Below are positions 8,343-17,749 of a stretch of 64,000 nt of DNA, in pieces (the first letter of the stretch is position 1; each line of letters begins with the position of its first letter). The position numbers and the translations under genes were made by a program. This DNA is from an uncultured Mobiluncus sp. (lineage in GTDB: Bacteria; Actinomycetota; Actinomycetes; Actinomycetales; Actinomycetaceae), in contig NZ_CAMYBV010000002.1 of NCBI RefSeq assembly GCF_947254095.1, forward strand, positions 76,791 through 140,790, read 5' to 3'. Below the pieces are notes generated by a model. That model made no database searches and was not told the origin of the DNA. It saw only the letters and a program-made list of their open reading frames with translations.

Positions 8343-10123
8343 GCGCGCACCTCGTTATCAGCAAAATCTAGATTCAAAATGAGCGGGGGCAAATCCTCAC
8401 GCCCATCCGGTTTGCGTTTGCGTTCCCGCGGTTTCGGTTTCGCTTCGGCTGCCGCCTGAGCTTCCTGTTCCGCTTCGGCTGCGGTGAAAGTTCTGGTTTC
8501 GACCGGAATAGACACGTCGGCGACATTCATCACGGCTTGGCGGTGGGCAATGACGACCACTGTTTTCCCTTGAGCTTTCAGGGCTTTAATTCCGGCAATG
8601 ACCTGGGTTTCCAGATTTGCGTCCAGGTGCGCGGTCGGCTCGTCCAAGACGATGAACTGTGCTTTTTGGGTCAGGGTGCGGGTTAACGCCAAGCGTTGCC
8701 GCTGACCGACTGACAAACCCAAGCCGCCAGCGCCAAGCTGGGTCAGCCAGCCTTCTGACAGCCCCTGCACCACCGTATCGAAGTGGGTGATACGGCTGGC
8801 TTCCACCAGGGCGGGGCTCGGGGTGTCCCCGGACTCGCCCAGATTTTCCAAAACTGTTCCGGGCAGAATAGCCGGATTTTGGGGAACCCAGGCACATTGT
8901 TCCCACCACGAGGCCGGGTCGATGTCGTGCAGCGGTACGTCGCCCGCGGGTCCGCTCACCGTCAGCTCGCCCTGGTCCACAGTTTGCAGCCCCAAAAGGC
9001 TCATGGCGGTGGTCGTTTTCCCGGAACCGCTGGCGCCGGTCAGGGCGTAAATTTTCCCCGGTTCGAGGCTAGCCGTGAGGTTGGCGGGAGCCCACATACC
9101 ACGAGCTTTCACGCCTATGTCACGTAGCTGAATGGTGGCTTTTGCTAAGTCAGGAGCCGCGAGGTGCCCGGTTTTCGGCAGCGGTTCCTCAAGGATAGCA
9201 AAGGCGGCTTCCGCGGCGGTGACACCGTCGGAGGAGGCGTGGAATTGCTTGCCGACTTCGCGCAGCGGGCTAAAGACCTCCGGAGTCAGCATGATGACCA
9301 GCAGCCCGGTGAACAGGTCGAGTTGGTTATTCAACAGACGAATCCCGACTTCTACCGCAACCAGAGCCACACACAGGGTGGTCAGGAATTCCAGAGCACC
9401 GCCGCTCATGAACGCGACGCGCAACGTTTGCATAGTGGAACGGGAGTATTCGTAGCCGACCCGTTTCACCTGCTTGGCGGGGTCTTGCTCGCGTCCCAAA
9501 GATTTCAGGGTTGCTAGGCCGGCCAGGAGGTCCACCAATTGACCGCCCATGCGTTTCATGGAAGCTAGGCGTTTGTCGGAGTATTCCTGGGTCAAAATCC
9601 CGATGAGAATCATGAACAGGGGGATGAGCGGAATGGTGGCCAGCACGAACAGAGAGCTAATCCAGTCCAGGTAAAAAATCACCAACAGGGTTAGGGGAGT
9701 GACTGTCACCGAGAGTAAAAGTTGGGGCAGGAAAAAAACGAAGTAAGCGTCGAGGTCTTTCAAGGCGCGCACGACCGTGGTCACGGTGTCTTGACCGTGC
9801 TGGGTTTGCCAGCGGGGGCCGAGCTTGGTAGCGTGGGACAGGACTTTTTCCCGGATTTCTTTGATAGCACCCGTCGCTGCCCGGTGCGCAAACCACTGCC
9901 GAACCAGCAGGGACAAGCCCCTACCCAAAAGGACCAAAACCAACACTCCGAGGGTGGGAACGATGAAAGACAAAGGCTGGTGATCCATGATGACCGGGGT
10001 CGCGGCCTTCGAGATGAGCCAGTCTTGAGCGATGATGAAAACTGCCGAGAAAAAACCAAAAACAGTGATAAAGATGATGTATCCGCGGGCAGTTTTTGCG
10101 TACTTCAGCAGTCGGGGGTCCAT
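8339..10123 (-). CDS. cydD: Thiol reductant ABC exporter subunit CydD
   Basis: This is the partner half-transporter of CydC. A transmembrane domain (about residues 10-320) precedes an ATPase domain with Walker A GASGSGKTT, signature LSVGQRQR, Walker B FIVLDEPTAHLD and VVIAHR. A basic, Lys/Arg/Pro-rich tail closes the protein. I chose the ATG at 10123 (MDPRLLKYAKTARGY, 594 aa) because a GAGGGGG ribosome site lies just upstream; the frame is open to 10168. It is 136 nt downstream of cydB, with a strong hairpin in the gap. Confidence 0.92.
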   Translation of the reverse strand: MDPRLLKYAKTARGYIIFITVFGFFSAVFIIAQDWLISKAATPVIMDHQPLSFIVPTLGVLVLVLLGRGLSLLVRQWFAHRAATGAIKEIREKVLSHATKLGPRWQTQHGQDTVTTVVRALKDLDAYFVFFLPQLLLSVTVTPLTLLVIFYLDWISSLFVLATIPLIPLFMILIGILTQEYSDKRLASMKRMGGQLVDLLAGLATLKSLGREQDPAKQVKRVGYEYSRSTMQTLRVAFMSGGALEFLTTLCVALVAVEVGIRLLNNQLDLFTGLLVIMLTPEVFSPLREVGKQFHASSDGVTAAEAAFAILEEPLPKTGHLAAPDLAKATIQLRDIGVKARGMWAPANLTASLEPGKIYALTGASGSGKTTTAMSLLGLQTVDQGELTVSGPAGDVPLHDIDPASWWEQCAWVPQNPAILPGTVLENLGESGDTPSPALVEASRITHFDTVVQGLSEGWLTQLGAGGLGLSVGQRQRLALTRTLTQKAQFIVLDEPTAHLDANLETQVIAGIKALKAQGKTVVVIAHRQAVMNVADVSIPVETRTFTAAEAEQEAQAAAEAKPKPRERKRKPDGREDLPPLILNLDFADNEVRA

Positions 10124-10203
10124 GGGTTTCACCCCCTCAGCTTTCCACATTTTAGGGAAAATCTCCACAACGCGAGGAGGACGAAACCCCGGTTAAACTG
10201 GTG

Positions 10204-10231
10204 CGGGCGGGCCACCGTAGTGACCCGCCCG
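10204..10231 (-). terminator. Hairpin between cydB and cydD
   Basis: A 12-bp stem (one G-U pair) with a 4-nt loop: arms 10204-10215 and 10220-10231, GC-rich. No run of T follows on the minus strand, so it may be an RNA-processing or stability element, or a partial terminator lowering cydDC-kinase expression relative to cydAB. Confidence 0.55.
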
Positions 10232-10259
10232 TAACGGTTTCAGACCGTCGTCGCTTTAT

Positions 10260-11414
10260 TTAGCCAACCAGGAAGTTCGCGCCTTCGCGAATCTTATCGG
10301 GCTCCAAGCCGCCTGCAGGAGCCACGCTGATACGAGCGCGGAACATGTAGACAGACCAGATGGTGTAACCCAATACGATCGGAACCAGGATGATGGCCGC
10401 CACGGTCATCACAATCTGAGTTCCTGCGGAAGCCGCAGACTGAGCGATAGTCAGCGAGTAAGCCGGATCAATCGAGGACTTCATTACGTTCGGGAAGAGC
10501 ATGGCGAACACCCAAGCCACAGCCATAGCAATGGCGATGGAATTGAAGGTGAAGGCCTTTGCTGAAGCACCCTTGAACGCAAAGAGCAGGCTGACGATGA
10601 GGCAGACTGCCGCGAGGACCAGGAAGATCAGTGCGAAGATGAAACCATCGCCCTTGAAAGCGAAAGTGCCCCACACCGCAAAGACTGCGGTCAGGACGGT
10701 CGAAATGAGACCCAACTTCGGGGCAATCGCGACCGCGCGTTCCTGAACAGCTCCGTCGGTCTTAAGAGCCAAGAAGTTGGCGCCTTGGACCAAGGACAGA
10801 GAGGCAATTACCAAACCGCCGAGAATCGCGAAACCGGAACCGCCAATCAGCAAGCTCACCAGCTGGCTGAAGGGGAATTGGCCCAGACCGATGAAAGAGT
10901 GAATCTGAGACATACCGGCATTGGCGATGTCGACGTTCTCAGGACCAACTTCGGTGAACGGGGTCTTGGGATCGGCCACGATAATCTTCATGCCGGCTAC
11001 CAGGTTGCCGAAGGCTACACCCAGCAGAACCGGAACCAGCCAAGCCGTGATGGTTTGGATGGTATCCCAGGTGCTGCGCCACTTCAGCGTGTCCACCTTG
11101 TTGCGCCATTCGATAGCCGCGATACGACCAATCAAGCACAGCAGAACCAGGAACAAAGCGATGTACATACCGGAGAACATCACGGCGTACCACTCGGGAG
11201 AAGAAGCGAAGGTCGCGCCACCAGCGGTGAGCAGCCACACTTCGTTGCCGTCCCAGTGCGGGCCGATGGCGCGAACCATCTGACCGCGCTCGTCATCGGT
11301 CTTACCGATGATACGCAGCAACATACCGGTACCCAAGCCGTAGCCTTCCAGGACGAGATAGCCAGCCCACAGGACCGCTACGAGGATAAACCAAAGGATT
11401 TGCAGAAAAGTCAT
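10260..11414 (-). CDS. cydB: Cytochrome d ubiquinol oxidase subunit II (CydB)
   Basis: CydB is the second membrane subunit of the cytochrome bd quinol oxidase, which reduces oxygen to water with high affinity. The 384-aa protein has about nine hydrophobic helices. The N-terminus (LQILWFILVAVLWAGYLVLE), the segment GPHWDGNEVWLL and the helix GYTIWSVYMFRARI are family hallmarks. An ATG with GGAGGAAAT upstream lies 15 nt after cydA, so the two subunits are co-expressed. Confidence 0.96.
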   Translation of the reverse strand: MTFLQILWFILVAVLWAGYLVLEGYGLGTGMLLRIIGKTDDERGQMVRAIGPHWDGNEVWLLTAGGATFASSPEWYAVMFSGMYIALFLVLLCLIGRIAAIEWRNKVDTLKWRSTWDTIQTITAWLVPVLLGVAFGNLVAGMKIIVADPKTPFTEVGPENVDIANAGMSQIHSFIGLGQFPFSQLVSLLIGGSGFAILGGLVIASLSLVQGANFLALKTDGAVQERAVAIAPKLGLISTVLTAVFAVWGTFAFKGDGFIFALIFLVLAAVCLIVSLLFAFKGASAKAFTFNSIAIAMAVAWVFAMLFPNVMKSSIDPAYSLTIAQSAASAGTQIVMTVAAIILVPIVLGYTIWSVYMFRARISVAPAGGLEPDKIREGANFLVG

Positions 11415-11429
11415 TGTCTGATTTCCTCC

Positions 11430-13052
11430 TTAGTAAGCGAACGACAACTCTTGAGAGGCAGCGTTCGGGCCACCATCGGAGGCCGGGGTGTTGATGCCCT
11501 CTTTGGAGTAACGGACCATGAGCTTGAACCAGATGATACCGAGCACCAGGTAAACCAAGGTGAACAGAATCAACGAAATCAAGAACTCAAGCGGACTAAC
11601 TACGCCAGACAAGCCGTCGCCAGTCAGCATGAACACGCCGGCGGCGTCGGTCTTGACCGCGAGGTCAGAACCGAAGGCATCCTGGTTCGGGTACACGATG
11701 AACGGCTGACGACCAAACTCGGTCATAATCCAGCCGAAGGACGCAGACAGGAACGGCATCGGCAGCGTAATCAGGGCGAGACGCTTCAGACCCTTAGAGG
11801 TGGAAACCTTGCCGCCACGGGTCTGGTACAGACCGACCAGAGCCAAGGCTGCACAGAACAGACCCAGGCCCATCATCAAGCGGAAGGACCAGAACACCAG
11901 CAGGACGGACGGTGAATAAGGAGCCCAGCTGTAAACGCCGGTTTCACCCTTAATCCCAGAAGTGTTAGCGGTGTCGATGTTCGGAGCCTTATCGCCGTAC
12001 TTGTCCGCGGCGTTCTCTAGCATGGTCTGGGTGCGCTCGGAGGAGTCAGCCATACCGGCGATGGAACGGGAGAACGAATTGTGCGCGACAAAACCGAGCA
12101 GACCCGGAATCTTGCCGACACCGACTTCGGTCAACGGCCAAGAGCCGTCGTCGTTCTTTTGGATGTTCTGCGGGCAGTCCGAGAAAGCCACCAGAGCCAG
12201 GGCGCCGGATTCGCCAGCGCACAGACCCTCAGCGGCAGCCATCTTGGCCGGCTGGTAGTAAACCAGATGCTGGCCCTGCAAGTGGCCCGAAGCAATGGTC
12301 AAAACGCCAGCGACCAGCATGATGGTCATGCCCCAGCGGGCAATCGGACGCCAGACTTCGCGGGCTTCGGTGTCGCCGATACCGCCAGCGTTGGCGGCGC
12401 GAACCATCCACCACAGAGAAATGCCGGCCACGATGGTGGAGGCCAGCAAGATAGAAGAAGTTACCACGTGGAACACAGCGAGCCACATGGTGGAGTTGGT
12501 AACAACTTGGAAGAATGCGGTAGCGCCGTTCAAGGTAGCGCGACCGGTAGCCGGGTCAAAGACCGCACCAACCGGGCGCTGCATCCAGGAGTTAGCGCCG
12601 ATAATCCACAACATAGAAGTGTTGACGCCGACCATTACCAGCCAAGACACGACAACGTGAGCTTTCTTGGAGATCTTGCCCCAACCGAAGATCCACACTC
12701 CGAGGAACGTAGACTCCATGAAGAATGAAAGCAGAGCTTCAAAAGCCAGAGGAGCGCCGAAGATATCACCGACGAAGCGGGAGTACTCGGACCAGCCCAT
12801 GCCGAATTGGAATTCCTGCACGATACCGGTTGCAACGCCCAAGGCAAAGTTAACAATAAACAGCCTTCCAAAGAACCGTGTCGCCTTCAGCCAGTATTCC
12901 TTGCCGGTGCGGTACCACAATGTTTCCATCAGTGCTACCAGCAAGGACATGCCGATGGTGAACGGAACCAGGATAAAGTGGTAGACGGTTGTAATACCGA
13001 ACTGCCACCGCGCCAAGTCGAGGCCTTCAAGCCCCATTGAGACGACGGTCAC
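11430..13052 (-). CDS. cydA: Cytochrome d ubiquinol oxidase subunit I (CydA)
   Basis: CydA carries hemes b558, b595 and d and the quinol site. Visible hallmarks: LARWQFGITTVYHF near the N-terminus, with the conserved His heme ligand in VYHF; GVATGIVQEFQFGMGWSEYS; QPAKMAAAEGL; and the long Q-loop before VYSWAPYSPSVLLVFWSFR. It has 540 aa, longer than many short-loop actinobacterial versions. The start may be the GTG at 13052 or the ATG at 13037, which has AAGGTGA upstream. It heads the cyd run and is divergent from rne. Confidence 0.95.
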   Translation of the reverse strand: MTVVSMGLEGLDLARWQFGITTVYHFILVPFTIGMSLLVALMETLWYRTGKEYWLKATRFFGRLFIVNFALGVATGIVQEFQFGMGWSEYSRFVGDIFGAPLAFEALLSFFMESTFLGVWIFGWGKISKKAHVVVSWLVMVGVNTSMLWIIGANSWMQRPVGAVFDPATGRATLNGATAFFQVVTNSTMWLAVFHVVTSSILLASTIVAGISLWWMVRAANAGGIGDTEAREVWRPIARWGMTIMLVAGVLTIASGHLQGQHLVYYQPAKMAAAEGLCAGESGALALVAFSDCPQNIQKNDDGSWPLTEVGVGKIPGLLGFVAHNSFSRSIAGMADSSERTQTMLENAADKYGDKAPNIDTANTSGIKGETGVYSWAPYSPSVLLVFWSFRLMMGLGLFCAALALVGLYQTRGGKVSTSKGLKRLALITLPMPFLSASFGWIMTEFGRQPFIVYPNQDAFGSDLAVKTDAAGVFMLTGDGLSGVVSPLEFLISLILFTLVYLVLGIIWFKLMVRYSKEGINTPASDGGPNAASQELSFAY

Positions 13053-13426
13053 CTTTTCCGCCTTTCCGTAGATTTTATAGAAATTGCATTTAGGATCAGA
13101 TTTACTTCGTGGTCACATAGCGTAATCGCCAAGCGAACCTGAGCCACTTCCTAAATCTACCCTAAAATTTTACCAACTTGTACATTTCGCACCCCCATCG
13201 GAGGTTTTTCTGGGCAAAAAATCCGACTGTGCGATAGGATGTTCCACAGAGATAGGAGTGTCTTGAGCAGCCCAAGTCGGCAACTCGGAACCTTTTGTGA
13301 GCCCAGTCTCGCGGTTTCATTAGCCCGGTCTATCCCTTATCTCTCTTAGACTTTCCACCGTTTGGTGATGACTGACAACTAAATAGATCGGTTGGTTGCT
13401 GGCCGGTCTCTTGCAGGAGCTTTAAA
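13053..13426. promoter_or_regulatory. Divergent intergenic region between cydA and rne
   Basis: This 374-nt non-coding stretch must hold promoters for cydA (minus) and rne (plus). An AT-rich segment at about 13150-13175, and a TATAAAAT-like element on the minus strand near 13072-13079, are candidate promoter parts. I saw no convincing Rex box or DosR-type palindrome by eye. A strong AGGAG ribosome site for rne is at 13415-13419. Confidence 0.5.
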
Positions 13427-15823
13427 GTGAATAAGACAACAGAATCCGAAAAAACTGCGGTTGCTAAAACGACTTCGCGTAATTCCGGTACGGCACGAAC
13501 TCGTACTCGGTCCTCCGCCACTAAAGATACGAAAGACCAGACTTTTCAAAAAGTAAATGCATCCTCAAGGAAGGTAAAGGACTCCGGTCCGACTTTCTCG
13601 GCTTCAGAAGCGTCGTCTGCCACTAGTGTGCCCAGCGCAGGGGTGTCTTTGCCGGCCGCTAGCCTGCTGTTCCAGGCCCCAGACCTGTCCACCTTTACTC
13701 CGGCGGCGCCAGCCGAAGAAAAACCGGCTCGCAATACTCGTTCTAATCAGAGTGCCACCGTCGAGCCGGAAAACCGCAGCCGGAGAAAGTCCTCGACCAC
13801 TAAGGGCGAGTCTGCGTCGACCTCTCGGACCAATTCGAAAACCTCCAGCCGTAAGAAAACCCCGGCGCATAACGCACCCGAGGGCGGGAATACCCCCACT
13901 GCTGAGAAAGACACGACCCCGGAGAGCGAAAACAGCACAACCCGCCGGCGGCGGCGCCGGACCCGTTCTGATGGTGGGGAAAGTGAAGAAGTCAAGGCTC
14001 TTGACGGTTCTACCCGGTTGGAAGCGAAACGGATTCGCCGTAAGGCTGGGCGTAAGGAAAGCCGCAAACGGACTCCCATTACAGAAGCGGAGTTCCTGGC
14101 GCGTCGAGAAAACGTGAAACGAGAGATGGTCGTGAGAGAACGCGACGGTTTGAACCAAATTGCCGTTCTCGAGGACGGGTTGCTGGTCGAGCATTACGTT
14201 TCGCGGCACACCCAAGAGACTGCTGTGGGCAACGTTTACCTGGGCAAGGTGCAGAATGTCCTGTCCTCGATGGAGGCGGCATTCGTGGACATCGGCAAGG
14301 GACGCAACGCTGTGCTCTATGCCGGAGAAGTGAACTGGGATGCCGCCGGTTTGAATGCCAAAACCGGGCGTATCGAGGATGCGCTCAACCCTGGCGACCT
14401 GGTTTTGGTGCAGGTCACAAAGGATCCGATTGGGCATAAGGGTGCCCGTTTGACGTCTCAGATTACCCTGGCTGGCCGTCACTTGGTGTTGGTGCCCAGT
14501 GGCGCGATGACAGGAATCTCGCGCAAGTTGCCCGAGGAGGAACGCAAACGTCTCAAGGCCCTGCTGAAAACGATGGTCCCGGCCGGTTACGGAGTTATTG
14601 TTCGAACCGCCGCGGAGGGAGCCACGGAAGCGCAGCTGCGCGCCGATGTGGAACGTCTCACCCGCATCTGGCAAGAAATCGAGACGAAACAGCGCAAGAC
14701 CCGCAACGGGCCGGTGCTGCTACACGGGGAACCGGAACTGGCAGTGCGAGTCGTACGCGACATATTTAATGAGGACTTCCGTTCCCTGACTATTCAGGGC
14801 GATACCGCGTGGAAGACCATTTCCAAATATGTGCGTGATTTGTCCCCGGAGTTAAAGGACCGCCTGAAGCACTGGGAAGGCGAGGACGATATTTTTGCCG
14901 CTCACCGCATTGACGAACAGCTCGCGAAAGGCTTTGAACGCAAGGTGTGGCTGCCCAGCGGCGGTTATCTGATTATTGACCGGACCGAAGCGATGACGGT
15001 TATTGACGTCAATACCGGGCGGTACATCGGCGCCGGGGGAACTCTGGAAGAAACCGTAACCAAGAACAACTTGGAGGCCGCCGAGGAAATCGTGCGTCAG
15101 CTGCGGCTGCGCGACATCGGTGGCATTGTGGTAATCGACTTTGTGGATATGGTTATCGAGTCGAACCGGGATTTGGTGCTACGCCGCCTGGTGGAATGCC
15201 TAGGACGCGACCGGACTCGTCACCAGGTCACCGAAGTGACTTCCCTCGGCCTGATTCAGATGACCCGCAAACGGGTCGGTCAAGGGCTGGTAGAGGCATT
15301 TTCGACCCAGTGTGAATGCTGTGACGGCCGCGGCTTCATCGTTCACGATGTGCCGGTCGAGAACAACGGGCAAGCCCCAGAAGACGTGGTGTCCCATCCT
15401 GCACCTCGGCGCGGATCCACGTCTTCGGCAAGTTCGAAGCGTGGTCGGTCCCGTGCAAAATCGGTGAAGGAAACGAACCCGGAAGTGCGTCAAACTATGG
15501 CGGCTATCGCTACTGCCGCTCACTCCTCCGAGGAACACGAGCCGCCTGCCCCGCGCCAATCGCACTCGTCCAAAACTCGGGAACCGAAGCTATTGACGAC
15601 GCCGCAGGAAAAGCCTTCCCTGGACAAGGCCAGTGACAAGCCCTCCTTGGAAAAGGCCAGCGAGAAACCTGCTCTGGATGGGGCGCAAACACGCCTGGAA
15701 ATCACAGGTTCAGACGCTCCTACGGAGGGTACCGCACCGCGACGCCGCCACCGCCGGGCCGCCTCTACCGGGGTTATCAATACGGATTCGGCAGATGCCG
15801 ATATTGTGGTTTCACAAGGGTAG
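13427..15823 (+). CDS. rne: Ribonuclease E/G family endoribonuclease
   Basis: This is the central endoribonuclease of mRNA decay and rRNA processing. Residues 1-220 are a basic, disordered Ser/Thr/Lys/Arg-rich extension. An S1 RNA-binding domain follows (about 235-310, AVGNVYLGKVQNVLSSMEA), then the catalytic DNase I-like core with metal-binding Asp in LIIDRTEAMTVIDVNTG and IVVIDFVDM. The zinc-link CECCDGRG and a disordered C-terminal tail end the protein. At 798 aa this N-extended architecture matches actinobacterial RNase E rather than E. coli RNase G. The GTG start is 7 nt after AGGAG. Confidence 0.94.
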   Translation: MNKTTESEKTAVAKTTSRNSGTARTRTRSSATKDTKDQTFQKVNASSRKVKDSGPTFSASEASSATSVPSAGVSLPAASLLFQAPDLSTFTPAAPAEEKPARNTRSNQSATVEPENRSRRKSSTTKGESASTSRTNSKTSSRKKTPAHNAPEGGNTPTAEKDTTPESENSTTRRRRRRTRSDGGESEEVKALDGSTRLEAKRIRRKAGRKESRKRTPITEAEFLARRENVKREMVVRERDGLNQIAVLEDGLLVEHYVSRHTQETAVGNVYLGKVQNVLSSMEAAFVDIGKGRNAVLYAGEVNWDAAGLNAKTGRIEDALNPGDLVLVQVTKDPIGHKGARLTSQITLAGRHLVLVPSGAMTGISRKLPEEERKRLKALLKTMVPAGYGVIVRTAAEGATEAQLRADVERLTRIWQEIETKQRKTRNGPVLLHGEPELAVRVVRDIFNEDFRSLTIQGDTAWKTISKYVRDLSPELKDRLKHWEGEDDIFAAHRIDEQLAKGFERKVWLPSGGYLIIDRTEAMTVIDVNTGRYIGAGGTLEETVTKNNLEAAEEIVRQLRLRDIGGIVVIDFVDMVIESNRDLVLRRLVECLGRDRTRHQVTEVTSLGLIQMTRKRVGQGLVEAFSTQCECCDGRGFIVHDVPVENNGQAPEDVVSHPAPRRGSTSSASSKRGRSRAKSVKETNPEVRQTMAAIATAAHSSEEHEPPAPRQSHSSKTREPKLLTTPQEKPSLDKASDKPSLEKASEKPALDGAQTRLEITGSDAPTEGTAPRRRHRRAASTGVINTDSADADIVVSQG

Positions 15824-15891
15824 TTCCCGGATTTTTCCGCAGTTTGCTCGGTCCACCGGGGGTCTGCGGACAGTTTTTGGAGTGAGGCGTC

Positions 15892-17694
15892 TTGGGTAAC
15901 CTTCTGGGCGGGCAAAACCTACACGTGGAGTATCCGGACAAGCTCCTGCTTGACGACGTCACGGTCGGGGTTAGCGCCGGGGACCGTATCGGGATTGTCG
16001 GGCGCAACGGAGACGGCAAATCAACGCTGCTGCGGGTGCTGTTCGGAACCCAGCAGCCGCATTCCGGGCTCGTCACCCGGCGCAACGGGCTGCGGGTGGC
16101 TTTGCTGGGACAGGAAGACGCTCTGAGCGGCTGTGACACGGTGGAAACAGTGCTGTTGGCAGGCTCCAAACACCACGAAGTCCTCAGCGACCCGCGGATT
16201 CGAGAAGTATTAGATGGGTTATTGCCCGCAATCGCGTGGGAATCGCCGGTCGAGGCACTGAGTGGGGGACAGCGCCGACGCCTCGCCCTCGCGAAACTCC
16301 TGATTGGCGATTGGGACGTTATCGGACTGGACGAGCCCACGAACCACCTGGATATGGAGGGGGTGGCGTGGCTGGCGCATCACCTGAATCGCCGCTGGTC
16401 CGCACGGGAGGGCGCCCTGTTGCTGGTGACCCACGACCGATGGTTCCTCGATGCGGTGTCGCGCGATACTTGGGAAGTCCACGACGGCATGGTGGAACCG
16501 TTTGAAGGTGGATACGCGGCCTATATTTTGGCTCGCGTGGAACGTGACCGGCAGGCTGCTCTCGCCGCCGAAAAACGCCAAAATCTGTTACGCAAAGAAC
16601 TGGCTTGGCTGCGCCGCGGAGCCCCGGCGCGAACTTCCAAACCGAAGTTTCGCATCGACGCCGCCAACGCGCTTATCGAAGATGTTCCGCCAGTGCGCGA
16701 CACGGTGCAGCTGGTGAAACTGGCCACCGGAAGGCTTGGGAAAATCGTTGTGGACCTGGTGGATGTGGATTTTTCCTATGACGCACAAGGGGATTCCCCT
16801 TCGGTTTTACGCGATGTCACGTGGCGAGTGGCGCCGGGGGAGCGCGCCGGAATCTTGGGCGCCAACGGAGCCGGAAAGTCGACCCTGCTGGGTTTGCTGG
16901 CGGGGGACCTCACCCCGACTCGGGGGCGACGCCGCGAAGGCAAGACAGTGCAAATTGGCATCCTGGATCAAGAGTTTCGGGCGCTGCGCGAGATTGCGGA
17001 TTACCGTGTCTACCAGGTATTGGGCAAGCTCAAAGGCTCTTTTGAGGTGGAAGGCAGGGAACTGAGCCCCGCCCAGATGCTGGAACGTTTGGGGTTCAAT
17101 TCCTCCCAGCTGCAAGCCAAGGTAGGGGCGTTGAGCGGGGGACAGAAACGGCGTCTGCAGATTTTGTTACTGCTGCTCGAAGAACCGAATGTGATGATTT
17201 TGGACGAGCCCACCAACGATATTGATACCGATACGTTAACTGCTTTGGAAGACGTGTTGGACGCCTGGCCGGGAACGTTGCTGGTCGTCTCCCACGATCG
17301 CTACCTCATTGAACGGATTACCGATAACCAGTATGCCGTTATCGACCACGGTCTGCGCCACCTTCCCGGAGGCGTGGACGAATACTTGGAGTTGGCCGAA
17401 CAGGCGCGGCAAGCCAGCCGACCCAAGTCGGACGAGCCGTCAGCCCCGCGGGGGAACCTTGAGAACGGGAAAACCAGTTCCAAAGCCGATTACGAAACCC
17501 AAAAACGTCTGCAATCCGTGGAACGTAAGCTTGCCAAGGCCAGCGTACAGGCAGCCCAGATTGAATCGCAGCTGGCTGAGACAAACCCCGCCGACTACGA
17601 AAAACTGGCGGAATTGACCAAAGAACTGCAAACCGCCCGCGGCCGGGTCGAACAACTTGAGGCACAGTGGATGGACGAGGCGGAAGGGCTTTAG
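15892..17694 (+). CDS. ABC-F family ATP-binding protein
   Basis: A soluble ABC-F protein of 600 aa with two ATPase domains and no membrane segment. It has Walker A GRNGDGKST and GANGAGKST, signatures LSGGQRRR and LSGGQKRR, and Walker B IGLDEPTNHLD and MILDEPTNDID. The inter-domain linker is charged and a coiled-coil C-terminal arm (about 520-598) resembles Uup. ABC-F proteins act on the ribosomal E-site as translation factors or protect against antibiotics; this one looks like the housekeeping Uup type. The start is TTG at 15892 with GGAGTGAGG upstream. Confidence 0.9.
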   Translation: MGNLLGGQNLHVEYPDKLLLDDVTVGVSAGDRIGIVGRNGDGKSTLLRVLFGTQQPHSGLVTRRNGLRVALLGQEDALSGCDTVETVLLAGSKHHEVLSDPRIREVLDGLLPAIAWESPVEALSGGQRRRLALAKLLIGDWDVIGLDEPTNHLDMEGVAWLAHHLNRRWSAREGALLLVTHDRWFLDAVSRDTWEVHDGMVEPFEGGYAAYILARVERDRQAALAAEKRQNLLRKELAWLRRGAPARTSKPKFRIDAANALIEDVPPVRDTVQLVKLATGRLGKIVVDLVDVDFSYDAQGDSPSVLRDVTWRVAPGERAGILGANGAGKSTLLGLLAGDLTPTRGRRREGKTVQIGILDQEFRALREIADYRVYQVLGKLKGSFEVEGRELSPAQMLERLGFNSSQLQAKVGALSGGQKRRLQILLLLLEEPNVMILDEPTNDIDTDTLTALEDVLDAWPGTLLVVSHDRYLIERITDNQYAVIDHGLRHLPGGVDEYLELAEQARQASRPKSDEPSAPRGNLENGKTSSKADYETQKRLQSVERKLAKASVQAAQIESQLAETNPADYEKLAELTKELQTARGRVEQLEAQWMDEAEGL

Positions 17695-17749
17695 ATTTGG
17701 ACTTACGCAAAGCCTGAACTTCCCTCCATCAACTCGATAAGCTGGAAAC

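Noticed and set aside
10785..11915. Plus-strand open frame (376 codons) opposite cydB/cydA
   Set aside because: Gln/Asn/Arg-rich shadow across two real genes.
13053..13426. Rex or DosR operator for cydA
   Set aside because: No sequence close to the known palindromes could be found by eye.
13604..14674. Long minus-strand open frame (356 codons) opposite rne
   Set aside because: A shadow of the real rne frame in high-GC DNA; no family motif, while rne is unmistakable.
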